Assembly: GCA_947596085.1 (NCBI GenBank)
Contig: CANQEW010000026.1
Span: 1 to 38,149 of the forward strand
Origin: an uncultured Clostridia bacterium
GTDB lineage: Bacteria; Bacillota; Clostridia; Christensenellales; Aristaeellaceae
Reading direction: 5' to 3'
Length of the DNA: 38,149 nt
In this document: positions 15,790 through 25,865 of the stretch, piece by piece
Layout: the number at the start of each line of letters is the position of its first letter
Position numbering within the stretch: the first letter of the stretch is position 1
Notes under the pieces: model-generated
What the model was told of the DNA's origin: nothing
Database searches by the model: none
Seen by the model: only the letters and a program-made list of their open reading frames with translations
Position numbers and translations under genes: made by a program

Positions 15790-17700
15790 TTACTCCCGCA
15801 GCCACACGCGCATCTCGTTCACGCCGCGGTTGGCCCAGGCGTAGTAGGGAATCGCCGTGAGCTCAACCGACTCGCCGCCGCGTTCGCCCGGGGCGCGCAG
15901 CGTGCGCACGCGAAGCTCGGAATTCTCGCCCGCCTTCAATTCCGCGTCCGGAGGCAGGCGCAGTTCGCGCAGCGGAACGGGGTTGTCTGCGCCCTCGAAG
16001 CAGTAGACGAACGGCCCTCGCGCCAGCGCCGCGCAGCCCGCGTCCGCCGCCACGCGCGGGTCAGCATGGATGCGCCGGGGTTCCAGATCGAATTCCAACG
16101 CAAGCGCATCGCCCTCCCGCCAAATGCGCTCCACCTTCAGATAGCCGCGCTCCACGGGGGCTTCGATCTCTACACCGTTCAGTGACGCGCGGAACTTCTT
16201 CAGCCAGCCGGGAATGCGCACCATCAGCGCGAAGGGCGCGCTCGCGCGCGGATGCACAACGTAGGCCGCGCCGCCGTTCCAGGGCATCCCGCTGGTCAGC
16301 TCCACGTCCGCCAGCGCCGTCCGCGCGCGGCTGCCCACGAACAGGTGCGAGTAAATCGCGCCCTCCGACTCGCTCCACAGGCAGCGGCCCATGGCCACGA
16401 TCAGCCGCGCCAGATTCGGCGGGCAGCAGGCGCAGGCCAACCACTTCTGGCGCTCGGGCAGCACGTGTTCGTAGCCGGGGGCCACGCCCGCCACGCCGGG
16501 CACGACCTCCAATGGGTTCACGTAGAAGTAGCGCGTGCCGTCCAGCGACATGCCCGACAGCGCGCCGTTGTACAGTTCCAATTCCAGCGCGTCGGCGTAC
16601 CTGCCGTCCGGCGTGAGGTTCAGCATCCGCTGACAGAAGAAGGCCATCGCCACGCTGGCGCAGGTCTCGGCGTAGGCGGTGTCGTTGGGCAGCTCGAAGT
16701 CCGGCAGGAACGCCTCGCCCTTCGCCGTTCCGCCCAGGCCGCCGGTGACGTACATCTGCCGCTCGACGATGTGCTCCCACAGCCGCTCGCAGGTTTCGCG
16801 CAGGCTCTCGTCTCCCGCGGCCTCCGCCGCGTCGGCCATGGCGGTGAGCATGTACATCATGCGCACCGCGTGGCCACGGGCCTCAGTCTGCTTTCGCACG
16901 GGCGCGTAGCTCTGGTTGTAGTCCGCGTCGTCGGGATCGATGTCGTAGCCGCCGTAGGGGTCGGAGCTGCGGAACTCGTCCATGACCTCGTCGGCGCCGG
17001 AAAAGAAGTGCTCCCCGGGATGGGCGGGCGTGTGCTCGCGGAAGTAGCGGGGGTTCTGGCCGCGCCGGTCGAGGAAGCGCTTCGCCATGTCCCGGTATCG
17101 GGTTTCGCCGGTGGCGCGGTAGAGCCGCATCAGACCGATTTCGATCTCCTGGTGGCCGGGGATGTCCTCGCCCTCCCAGAAGCGCTCGACGATGCAGTCC
17201 GCCAGCCTGATCGCCACGTCCAGCAGGTTCCGCTTGCCGGTGACCTCGTGATGGGCGACCGCCGCTTCGATCATGTGCCCGGCGCAGTAGAGCTCGTGGC
17301 ACTCCAGCAGATTCGTCCAGCGTGCCTCGGGCCGCTTCGCGAAGTAGGTGTTCAGGTAGCCGTCGCTCTGCTGGGCCTTCGCGATGGTGGCGATCAGCTC
17401 GTCCAGTCGGGCTTCGAGCGCCGGGTCGGGCTTCACCAGCAGCGAGTAGCTGGCCGTCTCGATCCACTTGGCCACGTCGCTGTCCTGGAACACCATGCCG
17501 TAGAATTCGCCCCCGGCCTCGCCGGCAGCGATGCGGAAGTTTTCGATGGCGTGGGACTTCGCCGCGCCCGGAACCTCGTCCCGGAGCACGCGCTCCATGT
17601 AGGGCACGGCGATCTCGGCGATCTGCCGCTGGCGCGCCGACCAGAACTCGTCGGTCACCGTCACCTGACGCAGGGGCACCTCTCTCAACTTTGCGCACAT
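15790..17700 (-). CDS. GH127 beta-L-arabinofuranosidase
   Basis: 636 aa, normal for the family (DUF1680, HypBA1-like), which releases beta-L-arabinofuranose with a zinc-bound cysteine nucleophile. In Bifidobacterium HypBA1 the metal ligands are E338, C340, C417 and C418, with C417 the nucleophile. They correspond here to E345 and C347 (YAETCASVA) and C425-C426 (CACCPPN). No signal peptide, so cytoplasmic. The frame is open further upstream into lacI; ATG 17700 has GGAGG 8 nt upstream and starts the recognised fold (LREVPLRQVTVTDEFWSARQ). It is 32 bp downstream of lacI in one leftward operon. It should act on imported arabinose side chains, together with the GH51 enzyme. Confidence 0.93.
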   Translation of the reverse strand: MCAKLREVPLRQVTVTDEFWSARQRQIAEIAVPYMERVLRDEVPGAAKSHAIENFRIAAGEAGGEFYGMVFQDSDVAKWIETASYSLLVKPDPALEARLDELIATIAKAQQSDGYLNTYFAKRPEARWTNLLECHELYCAGHMIEAAVAHHEVTGKRNLLDVAIRLADCIVERFWEGEDIPGHQEIEIGLMRLYRATGETRYRDMAKRFLDRRGQNPRYFREHTPAHPGEHFFSGADEVMDEFRSSDPYGGYDIDPDDADYNQSYAPVRKQTEARGHAVRMMYMLTAMADAAEAAGDESLRETCERLWEHIVERQMYVTGGLGGTAKGEAFLPDFELPNDTAYAETCASVAMAFFCQRMLNLTPDGRYADALELELYNGALSGMSLDGTRYFYVNPLEVVPGVAGVAPGYEHVLPERQKWLACACCPPNLARLIVAMGRCLWSESEGAIYSHLFVGSRARTALADVELTSGMPWNGGAAYVVHPRASAPFALMVRIPGWLKKFRASLNGVEIEAPVERGYLKVERIWREGDALALEFDLEPRRIHADPRVAADAGCAALARGPFVYCFEGADNPVPLRELRLPPDAELKAGENSELRVRTLRAPGERGGESVELTAIPYYAWANRGVNEMRVWLRE

Positions 17701-17732
17701 GGGTTCTTCCTCCGATCCTCGGTGGGTTTGTT

Positions 17733-18785
17733 TCAGTCTTCCAGCCTGCCGCAGCTTCCGCGACACACCAGCCGCACGGGGCAGACGATGGTCTTTGGCG
17801 GCAGCGTGCTTCCGTGGATGCGCTCGCGCAGCAGGTCGATGCCCCGGGTGGCCATCTCCTCGAAAGCGCAGTCCACGCTGCACAGCCCTGTGGGGAAGTG
17901 CTGGGCGCCCTCGATGTTGTCGAATCCGATGATGCCCACGTCCCAGCCCGCCAGCTCCGGCGCCTGCTGGAGCATGGATTGAACGTACCACGCCTCCACA
18001 TCGCAGAAGACGAATATACCGTCCACGCCCTCGCGCCGCCACTGAATCAGCCGCTCGAGAGTGGGCGTGCGCCAGTCCCAGGACAGCGGATCCTGCGTGG
18101 TCGAAGGCACGGGCACGAAGGTGTGGCGGTTCTGCTCCGGTATGCCCGCCTCCTCGCAGGCGCTCAAAAAGCCGCGCAGGCGCTTCTCATAGCTGAATAC
18201 GATGCGATACTGGGAGAGGAATGCCAGATTGCGCCTGCCGCGCTCGATCAGATGCCGGGTGGCGAGGTAGGCTCCGCGCGTCTCGTCGGCGATGACGTTG
18301 TCCGCCACGTCGTCGCCCAGCGTGCGCGCCATCAGCACCACGGGAACCTTCAACTCTCGCAGCCGCTCCAGCGTGCGGGCGCTGGCGTTTGTGGGGAAGA
18401 GCAGAATCCCGTCCGAGCGCCGGGCGGCGGCCATCTCCGCCAGCTCCAGTTCCAGATCGGGGCGCTCCCGCGAGCACATGACGAGCAGGCTGTAGCCCCG
18501 GGCCGCGGCGATGCTCTGCAGGGTGTCGGTGATGATGCCGTAAAAGGGATTGGACATGCTGCCCGCGATCACGGTGATGATCTTCGTGCGGCCCGAGCGC
18601 AGTGAGCTGGCGATCTGGTTGACCATGTAGCCCATTTCCCGGGCGGTGCGCTGTATGCGCGCGCAGGTCGCCTGGGAGATGTCCCCCTTGTTGCGCAGCG
18701 CGCGCGAGACGGTGTTGACGGAATAGCCCGTCTCCCGCGCGATGTCCTGCAGCGTGACCGGTCCCTTTGGTTTGATCTCTGCCAT
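17733..18785 (-). CDS. LacI-family transcriptional regulator
   Basis: 350 aa. The N-terminal helix-turn-helix is VTLQDIARETGYSVNTVSRALRNKGDIS and the hinge runs to LRSGRTKIITVI. A periplasmic-binding-protein-like sugar domain follows (SNPFYGIITDTLQSIA, SDGILLFPTNAS, DVGIIGFDNIEGAQHFP). Start: ATG 18785 has GGAG 12 nt upstream; another in-frame ATG at 18803 has no properly spaced site. It is the first gene of the lacI-GH127 operon and lies divergent from the arabinan importer, so it probably represses one or both until an arabinan-derived sugar binds. Confidence 0.92.
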   Translation of the reverse strand: MAEIKPKGPVTLQDIARETGYSVNTVSRALRNKGDISQATCARIQRTAREMGYMVNQIASSLRSGRTKIITVIAGSMSNPFYGIITDTLQSIAAARGYSLLVMCSRERPDLELELAEMAAARRSDGILLFPTNASARTLERLRELKVPVVLMARTLGDDVADNVIADETRGAYLATRHLIERGRRNLAFLSQYRIVFSYEKRLRGFLSACEEAGIPEQNRHTFVPVPSTTQDPLSWDWRTPTLERLIQWRREGVDGIFVFCDVEAWYVQSMLQQAPELAGWDVGIIGFDNIEGAQHFPTGLCSVDCAFEEMATRGIDLLRERIHGSTLPPKTIVCPVRLVCRGSCGRLED

Positions 18786-18882
18786 CTGTCGTCGCTTCTC
18801 CATTCCCCAATTGCGCCGTTCGAAAATCGCGCCGGCGCGTTTTTCTGTCGCCTTTGTTCATATCGAACGATTGAATACAGCC

Positions 18883-18911
18883 ATTTTACCATAAATAAGT
18901 AAAAAAAGCAA
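18883..18911 (-). promoter_or_regulatory. Putative lacI promoter
   Basis: Reading leftward, TTGCTT (18906-18911) and TAAAAT (18883-18888) are 17 bp apart. ATCGAACGAT at 18862-18871, just downstream, has matching ATCG/CGAT ends and could be a LacI-family operator for self-control. Confidence 0.5.
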
Positions 18912-18918
18912 TTCAGCC

Positions 18919-18947
18919 TTGACAGCTTTTTGAGGTCGTGATATACT
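18919..18947 (+). promoter_or_regulatory. Promoter of the arabinan importer operon
   Basis: TTGACA (18919-18924) and TATACT (18942-18947) are exactly 17 bp apart, a near-consensus promoter. Such a strong promoter needs repression, in keeping with the divergent lacI gene. Confidence 0.85.
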
Positions 18948-18961
18948 TATTTTATGAAGAT

Positions 18962-18987
18962 TATCGTTAATGTATATCGTTAATGTT
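18962..18987 (+). promoter_or_regulatory. Putative tandem LacI operator half-sites
   Basis: Two directly repeated 13-bp units, TATCGTTAATGTA (18962-18974) and TATCGTTAATGTT (18975-18987), begin 15 bp after the -10 box, where a bound repressor would block transcription. The ATCGTT core recurs inverted at 18866-18871. LacI operators are usually palindromes, so a direct repeat is unusual. Confidence 0.5.
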
Positions 18988-19064
18988 TAGACAGATTGAC
19001 AAAGCTGTGTTTGAATTGTTGAGCGCAAGGCGCTCTTCAAGAATATCAAAGGAGGTTTTTCACA

Positions 19065-20354
19065 ATGAAGAGACTGTTTGCAATGGTTTTGGTACTGTGC
19101 ATGCTTCTCAGCGTCGCTGCGTTCGCGGAAGCGGGGGGGGGCGCTACAAAACTGACAATGTGGACCTTCATCGCCCAGCATCAGGAGTTCTTTGAGAAGG
19201 CTGCCGCGCGCTGGAACGAAGCGAATCCGGATCGCCCCATCGAGATCGAAGTGACCACCCTGGGTTACGACGACATGCACAACAAGTTCAAGGTTGCCCT
19301 GCAGGCCGATGAAGGCGCGCCGGACATCTGCGACGTCGAGCTGGGCCAGTTCCCGAACGTGCTGGCTTACAGCGACAAGCTGGTTGACCTGACCGAGGCC
19401 ATGAGCCCCTACATGCCTGACCTGGTCAAGGCCCGCCTGGAGATCTACGCCAAGGACGGCAAGTACTACGGCGCGCCTCTGCACGTCGGCGCGATGGTTT
19501 CCTTCTATGACAAGGCTCTGCTGGAGGAGGCCGGCGTCAACTACGAGGACATCAAGACCTGGGACGACTGGTACAATGCCGGCGTCGCGCTGAAGGAAGC
19601 TGTTCCGGATGCCTGGATGGGCACCGTCGAGACCAGCACTCAGTGGGTCGCTTCCCTGATGCTCGCGCAGCAGGGCGTCGACTGGCAGGACGATGATCTC
19701 AACGCCACGATCAACACCCCCGAGCTCGCCAAGGTCATCGACACCCAGAAGTCCTGGCTCGAGGCCGGCATCTGCGAGACCTGCCCGGGCGGCCAGCCGG
19801 ACACCGAGGAAGGCAAGGCCTACATCGCCAACAACAAGATCGCCAGCGTCATCATGCCCTTCTGGTTCATGAGCCGCTTCACCGATGAGATCGGCGAGAA
19901 CTGCAAGGATCGCTACGTGGTCGCTCCGTGCCCGGTCTTCGAGGAAGGCCAGCTGCACTCCATCGGCCAGGGCGGCACCGGCACGGTGGTCTACGCCAAC
20001 GGCACTGACCCCGACCTCGCGGCTGAGTTCCTGATCTTCGCCAAGATCGCGCCCGAAGGCGTGCAGCAGATCTGGGAGGTCCTGGGCTTCGATCCCTGCA
20101 ACACCGCCATTTGGGACGACGACTCCATCATGAAGACCGACGACAACAAGTTCAACCAGTACTTCATCGGCTACCCGATCGACGCGCTGCTGCCCATCAA
20201 GGACGAGATCGGCTACATCCGCTCCACCTCCGTCAGCCCGACCATCAACAACTACCTTGGCACCACCCTGTGGAACGAGGTCTATGTGGACGGCGTGGAC
20301 ACCGCAGAGGCTCTGGAAGAAGCGCAGGATGCCATCGACAGCGATCTGTTCTAA
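19065..20354 (+). CDS. Extracellular sugar-binding protein of the arabinan importer
   Basis: 429 aa, family 1 extracellular solute-binding protein. Signal peptide at 1-21 ending AAFA, with no lipobox cysteine. Mature part begins with TKLTMWTFIAQHQEFFEKAA; FYDKALLEEAGVNYEDIKTWDDW is typical of carbohydrate binders. AAAGGAGG lies just upstream of ATG 19065. A run of nine G (19133-19141) encodes G24-G26 right after the predicted cleavage site, a possible slippage point. It is followed by a hairpin and two permease genes. The cargo is probably arabino-oligosaccharides, judged from GH43, GH51 and GH127 nearby. Confidence 0.92.
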   Translation: MKRLFAMVLVLCMLLSVAAFAEAGGGATKLTMWTFIAQHQEFFEKAAARWNEANPDRPIEIEVTTLGYDDMHNKFKVALQADEGAPDICDVELGQFPNVLAYSDKLVDLTEAMSPYMPDLVKARLEIYAKDGKYYGAPLHVGAMVSFYDKALLEEAGVNYEDIKTWDDWYNAGVALKEAVPDAWMGTVETSTQWVASLMLAQQGVDWQDDDLNATINTPELAKVIDTQKSWLEAGICETCPGGQPDTEEGKAYIANNKIASVIMPFWFMSRFTDEIGENCKDRYVVAPCPVFEEGQLHSIGQGGTGTVVYANGTDPDLAAEFLIFAKIAPEGVQQIWEVLGFDPCNTAIWDDDSIMKTDDNKFNQYFIGYPIDALLPIKDEIGYIRSTSVSPTINNYLGTTLWNEVYVDGVDTAEALEEAQDAIDSDLF

Positions 20355-20372
20355 TTCCCGGGAAGCCCAAGT

Positions 20373-20398
20373 GCATGGGAGCTTTCGCGCTCCCATGC
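20373..20398 (+). terminator. Intra-operon hairpin after the binding-protein gene
   Basis: GCATGGGAGC (20373-20382) pairs perfectly with 20389-20398 around TTTCGC, followed by GCTTTCTG. It sits between the binding-protein and permease genes, as in the first importer operon, and probably lowers permease expression relative to the binding protein. Confidence 0.6.
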
Positions 20399-20488
20399 GC
20401 TTTCTGTAAACCGGAATAGCGTTCGGCAAGGGCGGGCGCTATCCCGGAGATCGCGCGCCCAGGGCGCGCAGAGAAAGGGGAAGGTACG

Positions 20489-21673
20489 ATGCAAGCTGTA
20501 GCAAAGCGCAAGCAGAAGGGCAAGAAAGCGCTCTTTCTGCTGATCGTGGGCGCTCTGGTGCTCGTCATCGGCATCGCCGCGCTGGTCTCCCTGCAGGGAA
20601 AGGCCTTGCGCTTCGACACCGCCTACGATGAGCACGGCGACCTGAGCGCGTTTTTCTTTGATAAACTGGAGGAGGGTCAGAGCTACACGACCCTGCAGAA
20701 TTTTTGGCTGTTTATCGCCCGCCAGCGGCTGCCCATCATGCTGCTGGGCCTGGCGATGATTGTGATCTACGTGGCGCTCAACCGCGAGCTTCTATATGAT
20801 ACCAAGATCGCGCCCTTCGTGTTCATCGCGCCCTTCGTGATCACCTTCCTGCTCTTCTTCACCTATCCGCTGATCAACACCATCCTGATGAGCTTCCAGA
20901 AGGTCACGGGCGCTGGCAACGAGTGGATCGGCCTGGAAAACTATAAGAACCTCTTTGGCAACAAGAACTTCCATACGGCGGTCAAGAACTCGCTGGTGTA
21001 TATGGTGCTCACCTGCGCGATTTTGATCCCCATCCCGATGCTGCTGGCCTACATGACCGAGTCGAAGCTCACCAAGATGGGCGGCGTGTTCAAGTCCGTC
21101 GCCTACGTCCCGGTGCTCTGCTCCGTCGTGGTCGCCGGTATCATCTTCCGCATGATGTTCTCCGAGCTGGACGGCGCCATGATGAACGAGGTGCGCGGCC
21201 TGTTTGGCATGGAGCCGATCGCCTGGCTGAAATCGGCCAGCGGCTCGATGTTCGCCATGGTGCTGTTGTGCTTCTGGCGCTGGACGGGCATGAACATGCT
21301 CTACTACATGGCGGGCTTGAAGGCCATTCCCTCTGAACTGTACGAAGCGGCGGATCTGGACGGCTGCAACAGCTGGCAGAAGTTCACCAAGATCAGCCTG
21401 CCGCTGCTCAAGCCCACCGCGATCTACGTGCTGACCATCTCCATCTACGCCGGCCTTTCGATGTTCACCGAGAGCTACATGATCTTCGGCGGCAACAACT
21501 CCCCGAAGAACTACGGCCTGACCATCGTCGGCTACCTGTACCGCTACGGATTTGAGCAGGTGGATCGCTTCGGCTTCGCCTCCGCGGTCGGCCTGGTGCT
21601 GCTCGTGGGCGCCATGATCATCACCGTTCTCCAGCTGTGGGCCACCGGCGTGATCGGAAAGAAGGAGGACTGA
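20489..21673 (+). CDS. Sugar ABC transporter permease with N-terminal extension
   Basis: 394 aa, about 90-100 longer than most MalF-type sugar permeases. The core begins near residue 105 (APFVFIAPFVITFLLFFTYPL) and has the EAA loop at about residue 286 (EAADLDGCNSWQKFTKISLP). The extension adds two membrane segments (about 13-35 and 80-98) around an outside loop of about 45 residues. ATG 20489 has AAGG-rich sequence upstream. It works with the next permease. The extension may help bind the solute-binding protein, as the large periplasmic loop of MalF does, but I see no homology to it. Confidence 0.9.
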   Translation: MQAVAKRKQKGKKALFLLIVGALVLVIGIAALVSLQGKALRFDTAYDEHGDLSAFFFDKLEEGQSYTTLQNFWLFIARQRLPIMLLGLAMIVIYVALNRELLYDTKIAPFVFIAPFVITFLLFFTYPLINTILMSFQKVTGAGNEWIGLENYKNLFGNKNFHTAVKNSLVYMVLTCAILIPIPMLLAYMTESKLTKMGGVFKSVAYVPVLCSVVVAGIIFRMMFSELDGAMMNEVRGLFGMEPIAWLKSASGSMFAMVLLCFWRWTGMNMLYYMAGLKAIPSELYEAADLDGCNSWQKFTKISLPLLKPTAIYVLTISIYAGLSMFTESYMIFGGNNSPKNYGLTIVGYLYRYGFEQVDRFGFASAVGLVLLVGAMIITVLQLWATGVIGKKED

Positions 21674-21675
21674 GC

Positions 21676-22545
21676 ATGAATCGTAAAGCAAAGAGGCATC
21701 CGATTGCCACGATTGCGCTCACGCTGTTCTTCATCGTGCTGTGCATCCTGTTCCTGATTCCGCTGTACGCGCTGCTGCTGGGCACCTTCAAGGGCGGCGC
21801 CGAGCTGTTCGTCAGCGGCCTGAATCTGCGGCCCGACTTCGAGCTGCTGCACCTCAAGGCCTGGAGATACCTGTTCACCGGCGTCATGTCCAACGGCGAA
21901 TACAACCCGCACAGCTACTTCATCTGGTACCGCAACAGCCTGATGCTGGTGCTGGTGCAGGGAACGCTCACGCTGCTCTTGTCCTCCATGGTCGCCTACG
22001 GCTTCGCCAAGTACGACTTCAAGGGCAAGAATCCGCTGTTTATGTGCGTGCTGCTGGTGATGATGGTTCCGCTGGAGATTCTGATGCTCCCCATGTACAG
22101 CCAGGTCAACGCCATGGGTCTGCGCAACAGCTACGCGGGCGTCATGCTGCCCTTCCTGGTCAACATGAGCTCGGTGTTCTTCTTCCGGCAATACCTGACC
22201 GGCATTCCCAAGGATCTGATTGAAACGGGCCGACTGGACGGCTGCACCGAGTACGGCATCTTCTTCCGCATCATCATGCCGATCATGAAGCCGGCATACG
22301 CCTCCATGGCGGTGCTCACGGGCATGGGCTGCTGGAACGCCCTGCTGTGGCCGATGCTGGTGCTCAGCGACGCGGGCAAGTACACCGTGCCGATCGGCCT
22401 GAACACCCTCTGGTCGCCCTACGGCAACAACTACGATCTGATGATCACCGGCTCCTGCTTCGCGATCCTGCCGCTTCTGCTGATCTACCTGTTCGCGCAG
22501 AAGTTCATCGTCGAGGGCATGACGGCCGGTGCGGTCAAGGGTTAA
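21676..22545 (+). CDS. Sugar ABC transporter permease (MalG type)
   Basis: 289 aa with about six membrane segments. The EAA loop is at about residue 183 (ETGRLDGCTEYGIFFRIIMP); the first two alanines of the usual EAA are replaced by TG. C-terminus QKFIVEGMTAGAVKG is typical. ATG 21676 follows the partner's stop by 2 bp, with GGAGG upstream, so the two are tightly coupled. No ATPase gene follows. Confidence 0.93.
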   Translation: MNRKAKRHPIATIALTLFFIVLCILFLIPLYALLLGTFKGGAELFVSGLNLRPDFELLHLKAWRYLFTGVMSNGEYNPHSYFIWYRNSLMLVLVQGTLTLLLSSMVAYGFAKYDFKGKNPLFMCVLLVMMVPLEILMLPMYSQVNAMGLRNSYAGVMLPFLVNMSSVFFFRQYLTGIPKDLIETGRLDGCTEYGIFFRIIMPIMKPAYASMAVLTGMGCWNALLWPMLVLSDAGKYTVPIGLNTLWSPYGNNYDLMITGSCFAILPLLLIYLFAQKFIVEGMTAGAVKG

Positions 22546-22549
22546 AGGT

Positions 22550-23953
22550 ATGCGTGTGAAAAGGATCCTTCTCGTGGCTCTCTTGCTGGCGCTGCTGATC
22601 GCGGCGCCGGCGCAGGCCGCGCAGGTGAAGTTCAAGAACGTGAGCGTCCACGACCCGTCCGTGTTCCGCGACAGCGACGGACGCTTCTACATCTACGGCA
22701 GCCACATGCAGGCGGCCTGGTCGGACGATCTGGTGGCGTGGAAGATGTTCTCCAACCTGGACAAGTGCGCGCTGCAGCCCAGCTTCGCCGTGGAGTTCAA
22801 GGAGGCGATGACCTGGGCGCAGACCGGTACCTTCTGGGCGCCGGACGTGATTCAGCTCGCCGACGGCCGCTACTACATGTACTACTGCTGCTGCGAGGGC
22901 TCCAAGCCGCTGGCGGCGCTGGGTCTGGCCGTCAGCGACAGCCCCGAGGGGCCGTTCGAGAACGTGCAGATTCTGCTCAAGAGCGGCGAGGAGGGCTACG
23001 ACGCCACCCGGTATCCCAACGCCATCGATCCCTGCGTGTTCTTCGACGCCAGCGGCGAGCGGCTCTACATGGTCTACGGCTCTTACTCGGGCGGCATCTT
23101 CCTGCTGGAGCTGGATCCGAAGACGGGTCTGATCCTCGACGGGCAGGAGCCCTACGGCATCCACCTGCTGGGCGGCAACCACAGCCGCATCGAGGCGCCC
23201 TACATGGTCTACAACGAGGCGACCGGCTACTACTACCTCTTCCTCTCCTTCGGCGGGCTGGAGGCCAGCGACGGCTACAACATGCGCGTGTGCCGCTCAA
23301 AGGACGTGGCCGGACCCTACGAGGACGCGGCGGGCAACTCCATGCTGGACTGCAAGTGCGCCCCCGGCAACTTCTGGAACGACGAGGACATCGCCCCCTA
23401 CGGCACCAAGCTGATGGGCGGCCACCTGTTCGTGCCGCTCGAGGGCGAGAACAGCGATCGCGAGAACGCCATTCGCTCGCCGGGGCACAACAGCGTCTAC
23501 CACGACCCGGAGACGGATCGCTGGTTCGTCATCCACCACACCCGCTTTGCGGCCAACAATCGCTACATCGTGCAGGTGCGCGAGCTGTTCTTCAACGACG
23601 CGGGCTGGCCCATGATCGCGCCCACCCGCTACGTGCCGGACGCGGAGGATCAGGCCGAAGTCAGGCTCGCGGGCAAGTTCAAGCTCCTGCGCCACGAGCG
23701 CGACATCAACCTGACGGAGCACCTGTCCGTGGCCGTGGAATTCGGCGCGGACGGCGGCATCGCCGGGGAGGCGAGCGGCAGCTTCGAATCAGGAGAGGAC
23801 GGAAAGATCGTGCTCACGGTGGACGGCGTGAATTACAGCGGGCATTGCTACGTGGGCTACGACGAGACACAGGACGAGTTTGTCACCTGCGTGACCGCCC
23901 TGTCCGACGAGGGCGAGGCCCTTTGGGCCATGCGCGCCACCGGACAGGATTGA
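22550..23953 (+). CDS. Secreted GH43 enzyme, endo-arabinanase-like
   Basis: 467 aa. Signal peptide at about 1-24 (LLVALLLALLIAAPAQA). The five-bladed propeller of GH43 carries the general base D35 (HDPSVFRDSDG), the pKa modulator D160 (NAIDPCVFFD) and the acid E215 (RIEAPYMVYN). GHNSV with H313 matches the histidine that coordinates calcium in endo-1,5-alpha-L-arabinanases, and WAPDV is also typical. A C-terminal beta-domain of about 100 residues follows. It begins 4 bp after the permease stop and is probably co-transcribed. It should cut arabinan outside the cell for the adjacent importer. Other GH43 activities such as exo-arabinosidase cannot be excluded. Confidence 0.9.
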   Translation: MRVKRILLVALLLALLIAAPAQAAQVKFKNVSVHDPSVFRDSDGRFYIYGSHMQAAWSDDLVAWKMFSNLDKCALQPSFAVEFKEAMTWAQTGTFWAPDVIQLADGRYYMYYCCCEGSKPLAALGLAVSDSPEGPFENVQILLKSGEEGYDATRYPNAIDPCVFFDASGERLYMVYGSYSGGIFLLELDPKTGLILDGQEPYGIHLLGGNHSRIEAPYMVYNEATGYYYLFLSFGGLEASDGYNMRVCRSKDVAGPYEDAAGNSMLDCKCAPGNFWNDEDIAPYGTKLMGGHLFVPLEGENSDRENAIRSPGHNSVYHDPETDRWFVIHHTRFAANNRYIVQVRELFFNDAGWPMIAPTRYVPDAEDQAEVRLAGKFKLLRHERDINLTEHLSVAVEFGADGGIAGEASGSFESGEDGKIVLTVDGVNYSGHCYVGYDETQDEFVTCVTALSDEGEALWAMRATGQD

Positions 23954-24010
23954 GGCGTTCACGTGCAAATCTGCGACGAGTCAGGCGATGCTTTTTTTGC
24001 CATCTGCGGC

Positions 24011-24056
24011 GCGCAAATTCTTCGAATTACCTCCGGTGAGCCTTCGGAATTTGCGC
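24011..24056. repeat. Inverted repeat downstream of the GH43 gene
   Basis: GCGCAAATTC (24011-24020) pairs with GAATTTGCGC (24047-24056). A near-copy of the left arm, GTGCAAAT at 23963-23970, could pair with the same right arm instead. It may end or stabilise the importer-GH43 transcript. There is no U-tract. Confidence 0.45.
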
Positions 24057-24137
24057 TTGCACCTGACGAAAGTTCATTCGCTTGCCAATCGCACTCTTTG
24101 CGCGGCGTTCCTTAACCAAACCCGGCTGTCGCAATGG

Positions 24138-24166
24138 TTTACAAGCGGCAAATCGTGTGCTATAAT
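24138..24166 (+). promoter_or_regulatory. Promoter of the GH51 gene
   Basis: TTTACA (24138-24143) and TATAAT (24161-24166) are separated by 17 bp, 53 bp before the ATG. The GH51 gene can therefore be transcribed independently of the importer operon. Confidence 0.8.
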
Positions 24167-24209
24167 CTTCCACCGAAACAGGCGACATCAACAACGACAC
24201 ATGAGGTGA

Positions 24210-25730
<1,521 letters not shown>

Positions 25731-25735
25731 GCCCG

Positions 25736-25772
25736 TTTGAAGGGGGAGAAGCCCAGCTTCTCCCCCTTCAAA
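25736..25772 (+). terminator. Terminator hairpin after the GH51 gene
   Basis: A perfect 17-bp stem (25736-25752 with 25756-25772) with a CCA loop, 6 bp after the stop. A U-tract is nearly absent, but the stem's 3' end and following TTG give a partial tail. Because the stem is symmetrical it may also serve the convergent leftward gene ending at 25866. Confidence 0.75.
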
Positions 25773-25865
25773 TTGTCAAAAAACATTGCTCAAAGAACCA
25801 ACACAGTCAAATTCGGCGGCACGCGCGTTGGATTTGTTTTTTATGCACGTTTTGCGTGCCGCTTC

